Below are positions 12,193 through 25,198 of a DNA stretch of 64,000 nucleotides, piece by piece (positions within the stretch are counted from its first letter, which is position 1; each line of letters opens with the position of its first letter). Source of the DNA: Notospermus geniculatus. Taxonomy: Eukaryota > Nemertea > Pilidiophora > Heteronemertea > Lineidae. Both the position numbers and the translations under genes were made by a program. The stretch lies in the NCBI GenBank assembly GCA_002633025.1, contig NMRB01000190.1, forward strand, positions 292,828-356,827, given 5' to 3'. Under the pieces are notes generated by a model that was given only the letters and a program-made list of their open reading frames with translations, did not search any database and was not told the DNA's origin.

Positions 12193-13732
12193 CTAATGTC
12201 TGATGAAATCTCGTGATATCATAGACAGAAAGGAAGCTCAGGACCAAACCTTTTTTAAGTAGTCTCCACACGGAATTCGTTCTGCATGTTTATATGAAGG
12301 CAACGATAGGGAAAGGATTTGAACCAATCAACTCACTGATCTGCAAGTTCGACATTTTGATAATATATGTACGAGGTTGATTTTTGTACACAGACTTCAT
12401 GTATACCTTCTTCCCAGTCTGACCAACACCAATACCAACCTTCCACGTTTAGAGAGTGCAGCGGACTGGTCTGGTTGAACGTCAGATGATATTTGAAAAT
12501 GAGTGATGATGTTCACTGTAATGGATTAGTTTTGCTGACCAAACTACTGACAGGATAATAACAAATACAAGAGAAACAAAGAAAACGTCTCAAAAATGGC
12601 TCCCAGAGGTGATTACGGAAAGAAGACCAAGCAGGAGCTTATCAAACCAGCGCAGCCTCAAGTTAATCAGGAACGGAATTAGCTGGAGCCTTCAGGATGG
12701 ACCGACTTTACACCCAAGGTGCTCGCAATTCTTGCAAAACCACCAAAATAGGATATTTGGTCATTACGCATGTCTCAAGATGTCGGCGGGAGCGTAACTT
12801 GTTATAATACATTGATAAATATATACAGAAATGAAGCATTAGGAGAGAGAGCGATCCCAGAACATTAGACAATTCCTGCAATCGGGGTGTTATTCCTTCA
12901 TCTAGTTGATACCTAACTCTGAGAGACATTTATGTCATCGTAAAGCATTTTGCCACGGAGCAATAGCGGGCCAGTCAGGCAATTCTTGTGCTTAAGCCAC
13001 TAGATCACAGGAGAGGAAAATGTGCCATATACTGAGGCCATTTCGGTGAGAAAGCCAATCTAGAATTAGCGTGTACACTTTTTTTCTCACATAAACAAGT
13101 TCTTCATTGTACGACATCATTGGGCATGACAAATTGACGGTTTTATGCCCTGTTTGCTGTGAAATGAGACTTTTTCTTGTCGAATAGACACAGGTAATGA
13201 ACTAGTGATGATGTTTATAGACATCATGGAAGTAAGACTTGCCAGTTTCATCTTCATTTGGGTCCGTAATCCTTCCTTATAATGCTACAATACCTAAGAT
13301 ATTCACACGAATGTCAAATATCCCTACTCCAAGGATGATCACTGGATTACAGGAAGGTAACACACGGCCACAAAAAGAAGTGCGGTGGTAGTTTTTGGAT
13401 TGTAAAGTATCAAGGCTTATAACTTGCTCGCTGGTGCCAAAGCATTTGCTGCTTTGAGCAAGGGACCTGTGAAGAACCCAGAACAGCAAAGGAGGTCCGG
13501 CAAGCAAAGTAGGCCCTACCCCAAAAGTTTGTTGGGCGTTTTTTGTTGCTGCACAATTGAGGTCCAAATACTTCATCCAAAAACATGCAAAAGGAAACAT
13601 TCAATGCCAGTTAAAATATGAAACAACCATTTGTGGCCAGTAACGTTGTTGTATGAGAAAAGCATCCTTCAAGTACCATCAGCCTGAAATAGGTTGAAAG
13701 CACCAGTTTATGAAGACAATCATGGAAGTTAC

Positions 13733-13935
13733 TTTCTGAGTCGTCGAAGATCTGAGGACTCTGCCAGCTGTCTCTAACTCTGCCAGCTGTCTCTGACGAC
13801 TGCATGTCTCTCTGTCCCTGAAAATAACATGACAACGACGAGATGACAAATGATAGAGTTTGACAGTAATGTTAGACTTACACAGGAAAACTTGAGTTAG
13901 CGATGTAGTCTTGAGAGCAAGGCTGGTTTGACCCT
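13733..13935 (-). other. Two candidate minus-strand exons in duplication copy 2
   Basis: Counterparts of 6383-6564. The second exon is 85 bp rather than 64: a 2-bp insertion and a 19-bp tandem insertion add up to 21 bp and restore the frame after about seven codons. Splice sites are unchanged. Frame conservation hints at coding but could be chance. Confidence 0.25.
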
Positions 13936-14275
13936 CTGAAAAGATAAACATATGCCTCATGTTAAGAAGGAACAGAAAAAGAATTGTCCATTAAACTACC
14001 GGCAGACCACCCTCTTCATGGCATCTCATGTATTTTCAGATCTGCCGGTGAACAAACCTCTTTTTGTCCTCGTACAAACTGTGGCAAAACCCTGAAGTCA
14101 TTTGTAGGTAATTGATATCACAATCAATATGAGATGGACAGAGGGAGTGAATTAGGAAGATGAATATTCAACACATCTGATCACCTTTTGATGGCCTGTT
14201 GAGGAAAAAGGAAAGGCACATGGTTATATTAGGAAGGCTGTTCCGTTAAATGCATTGCATCCCTCTGCACCATCA

Positions 14276-16430
14276 CGAAAGTATGTCACAAATTTCAGCT
14301 AGGTGTTGATCAAATAACACCCCCAAGAAGGTTATAGCTCAAATTATGATCTTCGCAGAGACGTTTACAATACAAGGATAGCATTGCTGCCGTCCACAAC
14401 CTGGAAAAATGACGGGCAACAATTTCTGCAGCCGAGTCCTTGTGCAAAAACTAGCAGAGAGTAGGTGGGTTAATTTTCAGGAACTCGAGCCTGCATCATT
14501 AAGAAAGCATGAAAGTACAACAAAAAGGTGGTGTGTGTCCGGTAGATGTAAGAGCTGGGTGCTGCTATAAACCAGACTTACTCCTGACACTACAATAATG
14601 AGAGCACCGATGATCTTCCTCCTTGCCAATTGCTGGCAGTAGATTAGGCACAATGATGAGGGTTTAATGTTGATTAGAAATAGCCAGCAAACTTCTTCCA
14701 CCAATGATAAATGGCCAAGATAGCAGGATTTCACTGTATTAACAGTGTCCAGTAGCACTCTATGCGAACTAGCCTCTGGGCTTATAGTGATCATGTCATA
14801 TATTTCATTTTCTCTTGGCGTCTCTAGATGCCATAATCGGCTGTTGGCAGGTCACATGATTGGCGATGACCGATGACCAATGGTGTCAGACCTTGACAAA
14901 GTTTTTACCGGGATATGATCCACGATAAACTGCTTAAGACACTTTCCTGGGGGTCATTTTAAGATGGTAAAGTTCTGCTTGAGGAGCCACTGTGGCGTAG
15001 TGCCTCAGTTCTGACAGTGAAACATCCACGGTTCAAACTGGCAACCATTGCCGTCGATGGTCTCTGAATCCCTTGCCGATCCAAGTCCCTGCGCCACCGA
15101 GTCCCTGCTGATGTTTTTGCTCAGCGAAACCCTTCCCAAACCAACTAGCTATCCCAGAACCTGACCCTTCCTATCTCCTAACAATACCAGTTTCTCACCT
15201 TCTCTCCCAACGAAATAAGACTTGGCCATTTTGGCTCAATTTTTTCACACTAGATGATCAGCGAGTTGTCCTATGCAGTGATCAAGTTGTCAAGAAAAAA
15301 AAATGTCCATCTGCCTCCACTCTCCAATAGAATCTTAGGATGGACAGCAAGGCTCAATTTTACGTCTTATGTTGCTATTGTTTTCCGATATATCTGATCT
15401 AATCATACCCTTCCAAGCTCAAATTCCACCATCCACGATGGGAGAGTTTTTTTATTCACGTCTTTCGTGACCAACGCTTCGTCTGGAATACGAGATGACC
15501 GCCCGATTTCAAACAGTGACAGTCTTTGAGTTGATACTTGAAACAGGAGGTTGGTACTTCGTTAAGGCCTAGAATGGTAAACTTCGAACCTTCTTCTCAA
15601 CTTTCAGCTCATCATTCACAGCCTGGGTTGCCAGAATGGTTCAGAGCGACCATCAGTTCTTATAACTTTCGGATTCTTAGTTGGAAGGGCAGTTCCGATG
15701 CCATGAAGATTTACATGGAGACTGTATACAGGTAACTTAACAGTTAAACTGTAAAGTTACCTGTATACAGTCTCCATGAATACAGCTTATCATTTACAGC
15801 CTGGGTTGCCAGAATGGTTCTCAGTGACGATCAGTCCTTATAATCCCTGCGGTTGCCGGTTGAAAGGGGAGTTTCAGAGAGCACTACTTGCCAAGAAGAT
15901 CTACATGAAACCGAGACTGAATACATAGGCAACTTGACAAATACAGAGGACAAGCACCTTATCATTCATGAAGGACCATTTACAAAACCATTTTGTTCCT
16001 TAAAACTGTAACTGATGTTTTAGCTTCGAATGGTCTTCCTTAATTATCTCAATGTAATTGGTCTCCTCTCCACTAGCTAACATCATCCACTGCCAACAAC
16101 ACACCAGGCGTCTATTTCACCTTCTCAGCCACCAGTAGCAGATGGAAATGCCATGAACTAGTGTATAAAACCAATTTGTTTTCAGCCGTCTGCTGCTGAT
16201 GGTGAGACTGCTGCTGATTCATTAAATAAGAAGAATGTTTTGACAATTTGTATTAGCACCGATTAGAATCCATGCAAATATGCCTAGAGTTTCTTTCAGA
16301 GGCCATCAAATCTTTATGCGTTATTAGCCCAGGATGATGGATGGCTTCATTGTATCGAAAGGTACGTGAACTCAGATTTTCCCTCATGCTCTCTAGTTTT
16401 AGCTAGATCTTTGGAGGAGTGAGTGAACCA
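14276..16430. other. Unique sequence, no gene seen
   Basis: Single-copy sequence between duplication 1 and the 37-bp minisatellite. It contains a local direct repeat (about 15604-15735 and 15784-15935, both with cagcctgggttgccagaatg) with a perfect hairpin between the two copies. No convincing exon. Confidence 0.5.
15714..15778. repeat. Perfect 25-bp-arm hairpin
   Basis: Arms 15714-15738 and 15754-15778 are exact inverse copies (catggagactgtatacaggt...). The 15-bp loop is itself nearly palindromic (acagtt/aaactgt). It lies between two direct repeats of the surrounding sequence. Confidence 0.85.
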
Positions 16431-16730
16431 GGCTGGCCAGGACCTTCTCCACGGAGGACGAGAGACCAGGCTGGCCAGGACCTATCCACGGAGGACGAGA
16501 GACCAGGCTGGCCAGGACCTATCCACGGAGGACGAAAGACCAGGCTGGCCAGGACCTATCCACGGAGGAAGAGAGACCAGGCTGGCCAGGATCCCATCCG
16601 CAGAGGCCGAGATACCAGACTGGCCAGGACCCCATCCACGGAAGACGAGATACCAGGCTGGCCAGGACCTATCGACGGAGGCCGAGTGAACTAGACTGGC
16701 CAGGACCCCATCCGCATACGCTCCCCTTGA
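16431..16730. repeat. 37-38-bp minisatellite, about 8 units
   Basis: Unit ggctggccaggacctatcca then cggaggacgagagacca. Units begin at 16431, 16469, 16506, 16543, 16580, 16618, 16656 and 16694. It happens to be stop-free in two frames. Confidence 0.92.
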
Positions 16731-19700
16731 TACACTGAGGTATCAACCAAGGCAAGGCATCTTGGCAATTTATCATTGGTGGAAGAAGTTTGCTGCCCAA
16801 GGCAAACCGGCGTGTACCTGAATGCGGACCCTGATAGTCCACTGATGGCAGAAGCAATTCATATCATCATTAAATGCAAGAGGACCGTCTGCTAACCTTG
16901 ACGGCAATCAGAACCTTCCTCCTTGCAGGCTTGCTTAATGTTTGTGTTGACGGATCTTCAGTGACTTTCTGAGAAACCTTCTGTTACTTGATCGTTCTTC
17001 TTTTTACTTCCCCAGGAAATGGCGCGGCATATATCGGACTGACTTCCTGAAGTCCAAGAATCGACGACCTTTGGTTTCTGATAACCAACCTCCCAAACGG
17101 AGAGGGGCAGAAACAAACATTTTTTTTTTACCAAGGATGACAATGGCACGTTTGGGCTGCTTTTTCAACTCCCTCCTTCATCACAACAGGATTAGGTCAA
17201 CAAGACTCAAAATGTCTTCATCTTATTGAATGGCAATACCTTTATCAGACTGAGAATACCGTTATACAGGTTGGAAGGAAACCTCAGCTAATTGTTATTA
17301 TATGATTATTCCATAACATAACGAGACGCCGACATTAATCGGAAACATTTTATTGCTTGTCCAGCTTCCACCATGAGTTCATATTCCAATAAATCGGCCT
17401 GATTTACACTTGTCAGTTGCGGCGATGACGACCCGCTGATCATGGCATTATGGGTAATATTTCTGCATATCTATGGTTACTTGTAAAGGTTATCAGTGGA
17501 TGTAATGTACAGCATGTTGTGTACAAGAAGAAAAGGGCAGAAGGTATTTAGAGGCATTGCATCTGATACTTCTCTTCAAGAAGCAACTCTAAGCCCACAT
17601 TCACATGTTAAAATGTTTGGTCAAATGTTCTGAATTTGTTGAACAGGGGCCAATGATCGTGACCGTGAAAGCTATCGTCCCCCACAATCTCCTGGACATG
17701 GTCGGTGGGCTTGGTGTTACTTTGGCCACTCTATGCCTTCCCCACTATCTCCTGTGTCACAACATTTCTATAGGACGGGGAATGTGGCTGGACTGGGGAT
17801 GGAAGTTGAAACAAGTCAAAATATTCACTCCTTGCAAGGCGCGAAGGCTTTGTGGAATAGGACTCCTGTTGGCATGGGACCCATCTAACTGATCCCCAGT
17901 CTGCTTGAATCATTTGCAGAGATCGAGTTAGTGTTGATCACATTGTCATCCACGGCATTGACACAGTCATTACAGTGCTCAGCATCAATTGATGCACTGA
18001 ATGAATGTGTCAATAGGATTAAGGCGCCTGTCGAGCAGCGAAACAGCAGCAAATGAGGGGGAAAGGTGGCGAGTTTTGAGCGTGTGGGTGTCAGAGTTTA
18101 AGAGGTGAGATTGTGATTATCAAATGGATGAGTATGGTTCACTTCTGTGCGACAGGAAGAGGAGGGATTTCAGCGAAATCTTCATTGTCAATTTTATCAG
18201 CAAATTCGTTATCAGCTCTCAGCAATCAAGTGATAAACAAGTGAATATGTTGGCAGTGCTTTGGCTGTGAGATTGGCATTACCAATATCATAAAGGAATC
18301 AAGCATAAAGGTTTAACTGCGAACGATGAAGCAACTGAGGGATACACTTCATGTGTTGCCGCCAGATGTCTCTCACTGCCTGAATTATGGCTTTACGTAC
18401 TAGGCAGGAGCTTCAACTTTTTTATGGTAGTGGGGTATGTTTGATTCTTTTATGCTAATATGGATAAACCTGCTACCTCTGGGAGCTGATGTCAGTTCAG
18501 CATTGGAATTTAGAAATTTCTCACTCTCTTGTTTTGATTTCAGAGCGATTACAACACTTGAAAAGCTTGTGGGAGGCAAATTTTGTGATACAAGGTTCAT
18601 GCTCAGCATTTCTGCACGGATGTTAAGATCACCAGTGTCCACAGACCGAAGTTTGACCATCCAATTTGGTTCTCAGAGACCAGGATGATGCCAGAAAATG
18701 CAAAAAGAAGACTCAGCAGAAACCAGCACAAATAAACGGATTACAAATCTAACGGCATTTGTTTTTCTCAACTAATTGCCTTTTGTTTTTCACCAATGAC
18801 TCAAGCTTTAAACCACTGAATCACATTTCACGTGTTTTTACCTCACGAAGTTTCAGCTGATCATCCCTGGTCATATTGGTTTGGAGTCCATGTTTGGGGA
18901 AGATGGAAAAATTTGGTGGTAGTGGGCTGTACCAGCTGAAAGGAAGTTTACATGAGGGCTCACGTAGGATATTGTACTTTAGGGTAGAGCTAGGTCTTCG
19001 CAAGTGTTTTACAATGGAGTTTTTCTCATTCGGAAGCTGCAGAGACGAAAATCAAATCTGATTGGAAGACCTGTGGTTTCTCTCACAGGCCTACTGCATA
19101 TTGTAGGTGCATCAGGTGGGGTGTCCAGAGAATATGCCTTCCACCATTCAACGGTCAGTGTCTATTACGCTGTTTAGTGTTCAGCACATTTCGGTAGAGA
19201 GGTATTTTAGAGAGGTATTTTTTGTAATAGAAAGATGTTGGATGGACGGTACAGAACGCCTCTCCAATAATCTGTACACACAACTCTACATGTACATTTA
19301 TCACGGCAGCGTCCAGTGAAATTTTGGTATAGTTGCAATAACAACGAAAAGCCGATAATGTGTAGGTCAGCAAAAAGACAATCATAAATAAGCCGGTTAC
19401 AGGATACATTTCAGAGTTGCAAACCAGAGTCTCGAACCTCAATGACAAATTGCTACCCAGAGTAAGTTAGAAACGAAAATTTCATGGGAAAGCAAATCAA
19501 AGCACATACATATACAGAAGAAGAGGAGACGCAATTCCAGTTCGTAAGCAAGTGACAAGAATAGACCCTACATGATGACGAGGCCATCGACAGACGTCTT
19601 GACCAGAATCATAGAGTATGGAACAGTTTCCACAGAAGATGAGAAGGAATATAGAAGGACGAGCAAGCAAAGATTGAAACAATGACACAAGCATTACAAC

Positions 19701-20308
19701 ACCACACGTGGTAACCCGTACGAAACTCACGCAGGATACGAGCATTCTTATTGGTGGTGTTCCAGCAATGACCATTATCACTAATTATACAACAGCGATG
19801 ACAGGGCAATCAATACGGTTCCAGCTCCAAGGATTACCTCACCAAGATATCGAACCCAAGATCACGATCACCAAACGAACGGCGAGAAGACGGAGATAAT
19901 GCCGACCTACCTTTATCCCATTGGTGTCGACTGCACGCTATGAGTAAATTGCGTAGTCCAGCGTGATGGCGTGCCAGCACAGATGAATAAGACAGGTCGG
20001 CCTCGCCACAAACTAGCGGTAACTTGGGTCAGGAAGGAGATGAAATGGTGGAACAAAATTGGGTAGGTCTAGGAGATGTGTCAATAATTGGACATGTGAG
20101 GCCCATTTTTCTTCTTTATGCCCTCGTTTGTCTGTGAGCCTCTTTTATCTCCCAGTTCCATAACACAGCACGCGCTATTATAGAACCTGAAGATTGTTAA
20201 CGTAATACGCTCGACCCTCCTGCATCTCATACATTTTTAAATCTGCTGAGACAGGAAATATGTTTGCACTGGCCTATTCGACAGATACAGAAGATCCCTA
20301 ATGCATAC
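16731..20308. other. Unique sequence, no confirmed gene
   Basis: I see no exon set with consistent splice sites and no repeat family from the rest of the window. A minus-strand ORF at 18400-18660 is discussed separately as a very weak transposase-like fragment. Confidence 0.4.
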
Positions 20309-20406
20309 CTTAATTGGCTCTGAGCAGTGGTCGCCATTTAAGCTTGTGCAAAGACCGCAAGTCCGCGAGCCATACCTCAGGGAGAGAGGTCGACCACAGA
20401 GGGCAG
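20309..20406 (-). other. Candidate Cys-rich exon
   Basis: 98 bp between a tactaag branch-point-like motif plus ctcag acceptor and a gtatgcat donor. It encodes ALCGRPLSLRYGSRTC then GLCTSLNGDHCSEPIK, four cysteines in 32 residues, like a small extracellular module. The acceptor is not pyrimidine-rich. No family identified. Confidence 0.17.
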
Positions 20407-21755
20407 CTGAGACCATCGGCAGCATAATCACTTAGTACAGTCCTGTCATTGCATTTACAATCTAATGCCGTCTTAATTTGCATTCCTTTTATTTCGAACT
20501 CCATCCTCATGATTTGTGACACTTTGAAGTAGATTTTTCTAGTGATCTTTGATGCCCACCAAGGAGCTGTTTTCTCATTTCTTTATTTGTCCTCTTGAAG
20601 ACCGAGGCAGGAAATTGCCCGCCTTGTCTGACGTGGAAGGCTCAGACAGTGGTTCATCCAGATGGTACAGAGTGCGGGGGAAGTGCCCGATCCGGAGTGG
20701 GGAGGGTCCCATTTTTGGCTGACCAGAAGCTCTCAACAGGCAGCAGCGACCAAGATAGTCACAAGCTGGAAGGACCTAATGCCATACACCGAAATGAGAG
20801 GCAACTTCTAAGGGTTAGATGACAGATATTTTGGGGTGGTGGAAATTTCTTTCAAATCAGAATGAATCATGGTCTTAAAGAGCATCCTGACTGCACCAAT
20901 GACCAAGCCAGTCACAAACGGTTAAAGGGATCGAGGCAATTTATATTTTTCAAGGTTTTCAAAAAAGGTTCACGGTCCATTTCAAGGTTGTCATTGGTTC
21001 CCAACGGACGCCTCATTTCATGGAGTTATCTCATTGATAATTAGAGAAACTCGTGTTGGTTTGAGATAATCATACCAAACCCATGTTTGGAATATAGAAT
21101 TATAATTACAACTAATTTATTCACTTGATTGTCACCCATTCCTCATTTTTTCCCGCAGGGTAATGATTAAATCATCAGGGAAAGTTTGGCCACCACTTTT
21201 TCATGTGAGCGGCTTGTTAATTGGTGAAAAACCCACCGGCATTTTGAAAACAGAAAATAAGAAAATGATGAAATATCAGATGTTGATGTGAATGAGCAAT
21301 AAGGTAGGATGGGGTGGCCGGATGATGCATCAGTCCGTCATGACACCGGCCTCTCAATGGGTTGACTATCATAGAACTTTATGATACTCACCTTAAAGTA
21401 CATAGTTCTTGCTTGACTTCAGGTGTTTCTCCATATGAGAGTTTTCTAGCGCGAGTTGGCTCTCTATGGGCAATAGGAACTGTCAGCCAGCTGACCAATA
21501 GGTGTCACTACGGTCCAATTCAATGCCTAAAGGACCCATTCATGGTTGACTGAGCACCAATCAAGAGAATTTTCTATTGTATTGGTCCTCTAGAACTTTG
21601 CTGCCGTCTTTTGGCAATAAACGCTGCTGACTGCTCCTATTCAGCAATAGAAAACTATGGGCTATCGTTTGTGCCACTGGTCAAGGTGTAAGCCGTTAGG
21701 GGAACCAGCAAAGGTGAAATGCCCGTTGAGAGCCAACTCTAGGGAGGAAACTCAC

Positions 21756-21941
21756 GTGCAGCAGCGCTTTAGGTCGACTGTGACTGGTCTGTGACACTTT
21801 ATGGAATGGTGGATTGCCTATCGCCAAGGTCTCAAAGATAGGATTCTGCCAGGTGTAGTCACGGCAGAAGAAGATTTGAGCCAGGGAGGTCATGCTCAAT
21901 GCACCACAGAAAACAACGATACCTAGCACAAAACTGGTCAT
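21756..21941 (-). other. Candidate first exon with signal peptide or membrane anchor
   Basis: From ATG at 21941 to a gtgagttt donor at 21755-21750: 62 codons starting MTSFVLGIVVFCGALSMTSL then AQIFFCRDYTWQNP. It has a strong hydrophobic segment of about 17 residues, then a polar stretch. The frame stays open upstream of the ATG for about 15 codons (RPDRVKVGTRSSS). Possibly a secreted or type II membrane protein; no downstream partner exon in matching phase was proven. Confidence 0.27.
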
Positions 21942-22343
21942 GCTTGATGACCGTGTGCCAACCTTAACACGATCTGGTCGCCGTCAAAACGTCTTTAACC
22001 GCAGCAGAATCTGGTATATTCCTCATAATCTGATCACAAGATGATATAAAGATGATAAAATAATAAACCAGATGTCGACGAGTGTCGGCCTTCTCCGGAC
22101 ATAGCTGGACATGACGGGCTAATAGCGGAGAAGATGTATGGGGAAACCCGATCATAGCTCCTCGGACATTCAGACAATACAGACGTGCTCCACGCTGCCA
22201 TCCGATACATGGCCAGAACCAAATTGAAGCAAAACTATTAACGGTGAAATATTCGTCTTATTGATTTGTGTTATTGAGCCGGGCGGTTAGCGTCCATCAT
22301 GGGATGCCCCGTGTCCATCACATCGTCTTTAGCATTTCTTTAC

Positions 22344-22454
22344 CATTTGGTTTCTCGGCGACCCGTGGACAGGTCGGGCAGTAGCTGTGATGGGTCAAAG
22401 TCCAAGTGAGATTTGCTCCAGTCTTGCCCAATTTCTTTATTCCTCTCCATGTCT
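22344..22454 (-). other. Candidate internal exon
   Basis: 111 bp with a gacctctgtgcag acceptor and an ATG|gtaaag donor. It encodes DMERNKEIGQDWSKSHLDFD then PSQLLPDLSTGRRETKW. Composition and splice sites are plausible, but another frame is also open through this stretch (22318-22560), and I recognise no domain. Confidence 0.22.
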
Positions 22455-24435
22455 CTGCACAGAGGTCAGAGCTCATTCTGCGTAGTAGTCGTTTCCTCAT
22501 CGGGTGATAACGTCCTCCTATGGCGGGGCTTTGGTCTCGCTCCTCTTCATACGCAGGCACGCACGAGTGTGTGTAGAGGAGCGAGGTAAAACCCCTGCTG
22601 TGGGAGGATGGGCAATAGCGTTTCAGAGGGTAAGCACGGGTTCAGGAGAGCTTCATCAGTAACTGGCTAAAAGCTACACCAACTGCACCAGCAAAACAAA
22701 TATTGTTTTCGCCAGCCAAACATTCAAATTTTAAGAGGCATCCAGCGACCTTAAAGACTTTAAAAAATGGTCTGCACATTATGATCAGCTTGAAATGGCC
22801 GACGAGGGCATCAACACCATTCTGAGAAAGATGGGAGAAAATCGTGGCGACATTTCGAAAAAGTCTGGCTAAATCAGAGTTTGAGTGGCTCAGAAGAGTC
22901 TTCATATCGTCGTTAAAACCTGAAAGTGTTTAATGGAGTTGGGACATTTTGTCCACATAGGGTTGTTGTTGGTTGGGTTAGGGAATGCCGTCAGGAAACT
23001 GCCTGCTACTCCACATACATCAATAGTGGGTCGAGAGCAAGAAATTGATGCGGTCTGCGGGAATGATTTGATCCGAATGCAAGAGGCTAAGGGTTGGAAC
23101 ATCTACCGACCATGGCGTGCAAGGGAACCGAGAATGGAATCCAGAAGTTCCGAGTGAAAGCCTGAAAGTGAAACGTCATTGCAGCCAGCAGTGCATCCTC
23201 TAACTACAAACAAGAATATGACATCCTGACGATGTCAATGGTTCCCGACTTATTTGACGTAGATTGCTACTTTTCCTCATGGAATATTGTTTGGCCATGT
23301 TGTACAGTTTGTGGTTACATAAGCGTGGCCTTGTTCAAGTTTGACCTTGACCTCTGATCATCAAGGTCATTGCATAATCGAAATGGGCATCCTCAATAAC
23401 CTACGTAAAGGTGATATCATGCCCCTACCTCTACTGCAGGAAGAGATATTTCAAATTATCAAAATCTCATGATATCTCAATCACCCCGACCGGTGAGGCT
23501 GAGAGTTATAGATTTGCCATGAGAGGATTGGTTGGAAAGACTTCGACTGTGCTGCTAAGAAAGTTGAGTCGTGGACTTCGAAAGAGCAACAGTGTATCTC
23601 TAACAACTACAAAATCCTTTTGACTCCAAACATTAATCCGTCAGCTCGCTTATGAAGTGCATGAATTTGCTCCTGACCACAAAAGTAGGTCAAATCGACG
23701 ACCTTCAGGTGCATGGAGGTCACACTGACCTGGTAATGTGGCTGTTAGATCATCCTGTTCAACCAGGCCAGCAGGCTGATGTGAAGGCCACGGTTTCAAC
23801 TCCAATACGGTCCACCATTCAATTATACACCAAAATGCAGAAGGAACTGGAATAAACCCTGGCAATGACGGATCGTTACCCCTGACCCAATAGCCTTGTT
23901 GGACCCTTCCACACCCCATCAGTCCTTGTTCTGATTGGTTGACCCCTCACCCCTGCCCACCTCTCCCACACTGTGGTCACCATATGATATCATGATGAAA
24001 TCATAAATCATTATTAACCTGTCTCGGTGACCAGATATGTGATAATGTTCCGAGGAGTAAACGGGATGATGGCAGATATCCTGACTGTTGCCATGTCATC
24101 ATCATCATCAACATTCATCACGAGACATTACTCACAATGACAGGAATACAGGGTGAGACAAAAACAACGAAAGCTGATACCACAAAAAGTCACATTGACA
24201 GTTGGACTCAGTTAGCAATGATGGACATACCGGGAGAGTCAGGTGAGGTGTCCCATCCCACTGACTGGGACAGTGATGGGACAAAGGTGGTATGACCCAG
24301 GTCTTGTCTTGGGCTGTGATGGGAAACAGCAAGGGCACGTGCAAGAATAAGTAGGATTCTTGGTCACCAAATGATTGGCTATTTTGGAGATTACCCTACA
24401 TAATGTTCTGGTTCCTTATACGAACTACCGCCACT

Positions 24436-24574
24436 GGGAGGCGCTGTGAGCGGTTGTACTTTTTATCGACGTCACGTCCGTGTTGCACTGCGTCAAGGAC
24501 GTCGTGACGCGACGACATTACGTTGCTTTGCTCTGTTTTTGACGTCTTCAGTACAACCGCTCGCAGCGCCGCCC
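24436..24574. mobile_element. MITE-B copy 1
   Basis: Terminal inverted repeat: left gggaggcgctgtgagcggtt, right the inverse, ending aaccgctcgcagcgccgccc. Total about 139 bp. The interior includes acgtcgtgacgcgacg-like palindromic sequence. It lies in copy 1 of duplication 2. Confidence 0.85.
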
Positions 24575-24892
24575 TGTCGGGATAAAAAGTTATGCAGGTT
24601 CTTCATTGGGACATGTACCTTAATGAAAAGTGCGTACTGAGATGCAGGATGTTTTTAGTCAGAGACACGATGATGGTGATTGATCCCCGAGCTTAGGATA
24701 CATCGGGTCAGAAACCAGTACAAGATAACCTTGCTATAATTTGTGGATTAGAGTGCTATAATTCATGGATTAATTCTCTGGTAGTGTGGATAATCAGGAA
24801 TCATCGGGAGAGAGGGTATTAATGGCTTTCTTCGGCAATGGAAGGTTTCATCGAGATCTGCGCGGTGGAGATCCGAGAAGCTCTAGTATCAT

Positions 24893-25198
24893 ACCGACCG
24901 GCAGAGGTTGACCAAAAACACCAAGAGTCGGTGGCCGCGCTAGGAACACCACCGACCGGCAGAGTGCGACCAAAAACACCGAGAGTCGGTGGCCGCGCTA
25001 GGAACACCACCGACCGGCAGAGTGCGACCAAAAACACCAAGAGATGTCGGCTAGGAACACCACCGACCGGTAGAGGCCGACCAAAAACACCAAGAGATGT
25101 CGGCTAGGAACACCACCCACCGGTAGAGGCCGACCAAAAACACCAAGAGACGTTGGCTAGGAACACCACCGACCGGTAGAGGCCGACCAAGAACACCA
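24893..25198. repeat. 51-58-bp minisatellite, left part
   Basis: Units of gaacaccaccgaccggcaga then ggccgaccaaaaacaccaag and agatgtcggctag. The first units are 58 bp and later ones about 51 bp. The array runs straight into an N gap, so its true length is unknown. Confidence 0.92.

Larger units (their letters stand above)
11024..12479. repeat. Internal tandem duplication (792 bp / 664 bp)
   Basis: The segment starting tgaggctgtggctgggactg at 11024 restarts at 11816. The first unit ends at ggtctggttgaa (11815) and the second at 12479. Duplication copy 1 has only one such unit (about 4390-5090). The first unit contains hairpin E; the second does not. Confidence 0.9.
6931..14275. repeat. Segmental duplication 1, copy 2
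   Basis: Tandem, same-orientation partner of 318-6903. It differs by hairpin insertions at 7341-7445 and 11569-11665, an internal tandem duplication (11024-12479), loss of about 203 bp near 9472, loss of about 40 bp near 13500 and a few small indels. Unique sequence resumes at 14276. Confidence 0.93.

Noticed and set aside
16419-16694. Repetitive 91-codon protein
   Set aside because: It comes from the 37-38-bp minisatellite; the unit is not a multiple of three and two frames are open at once.
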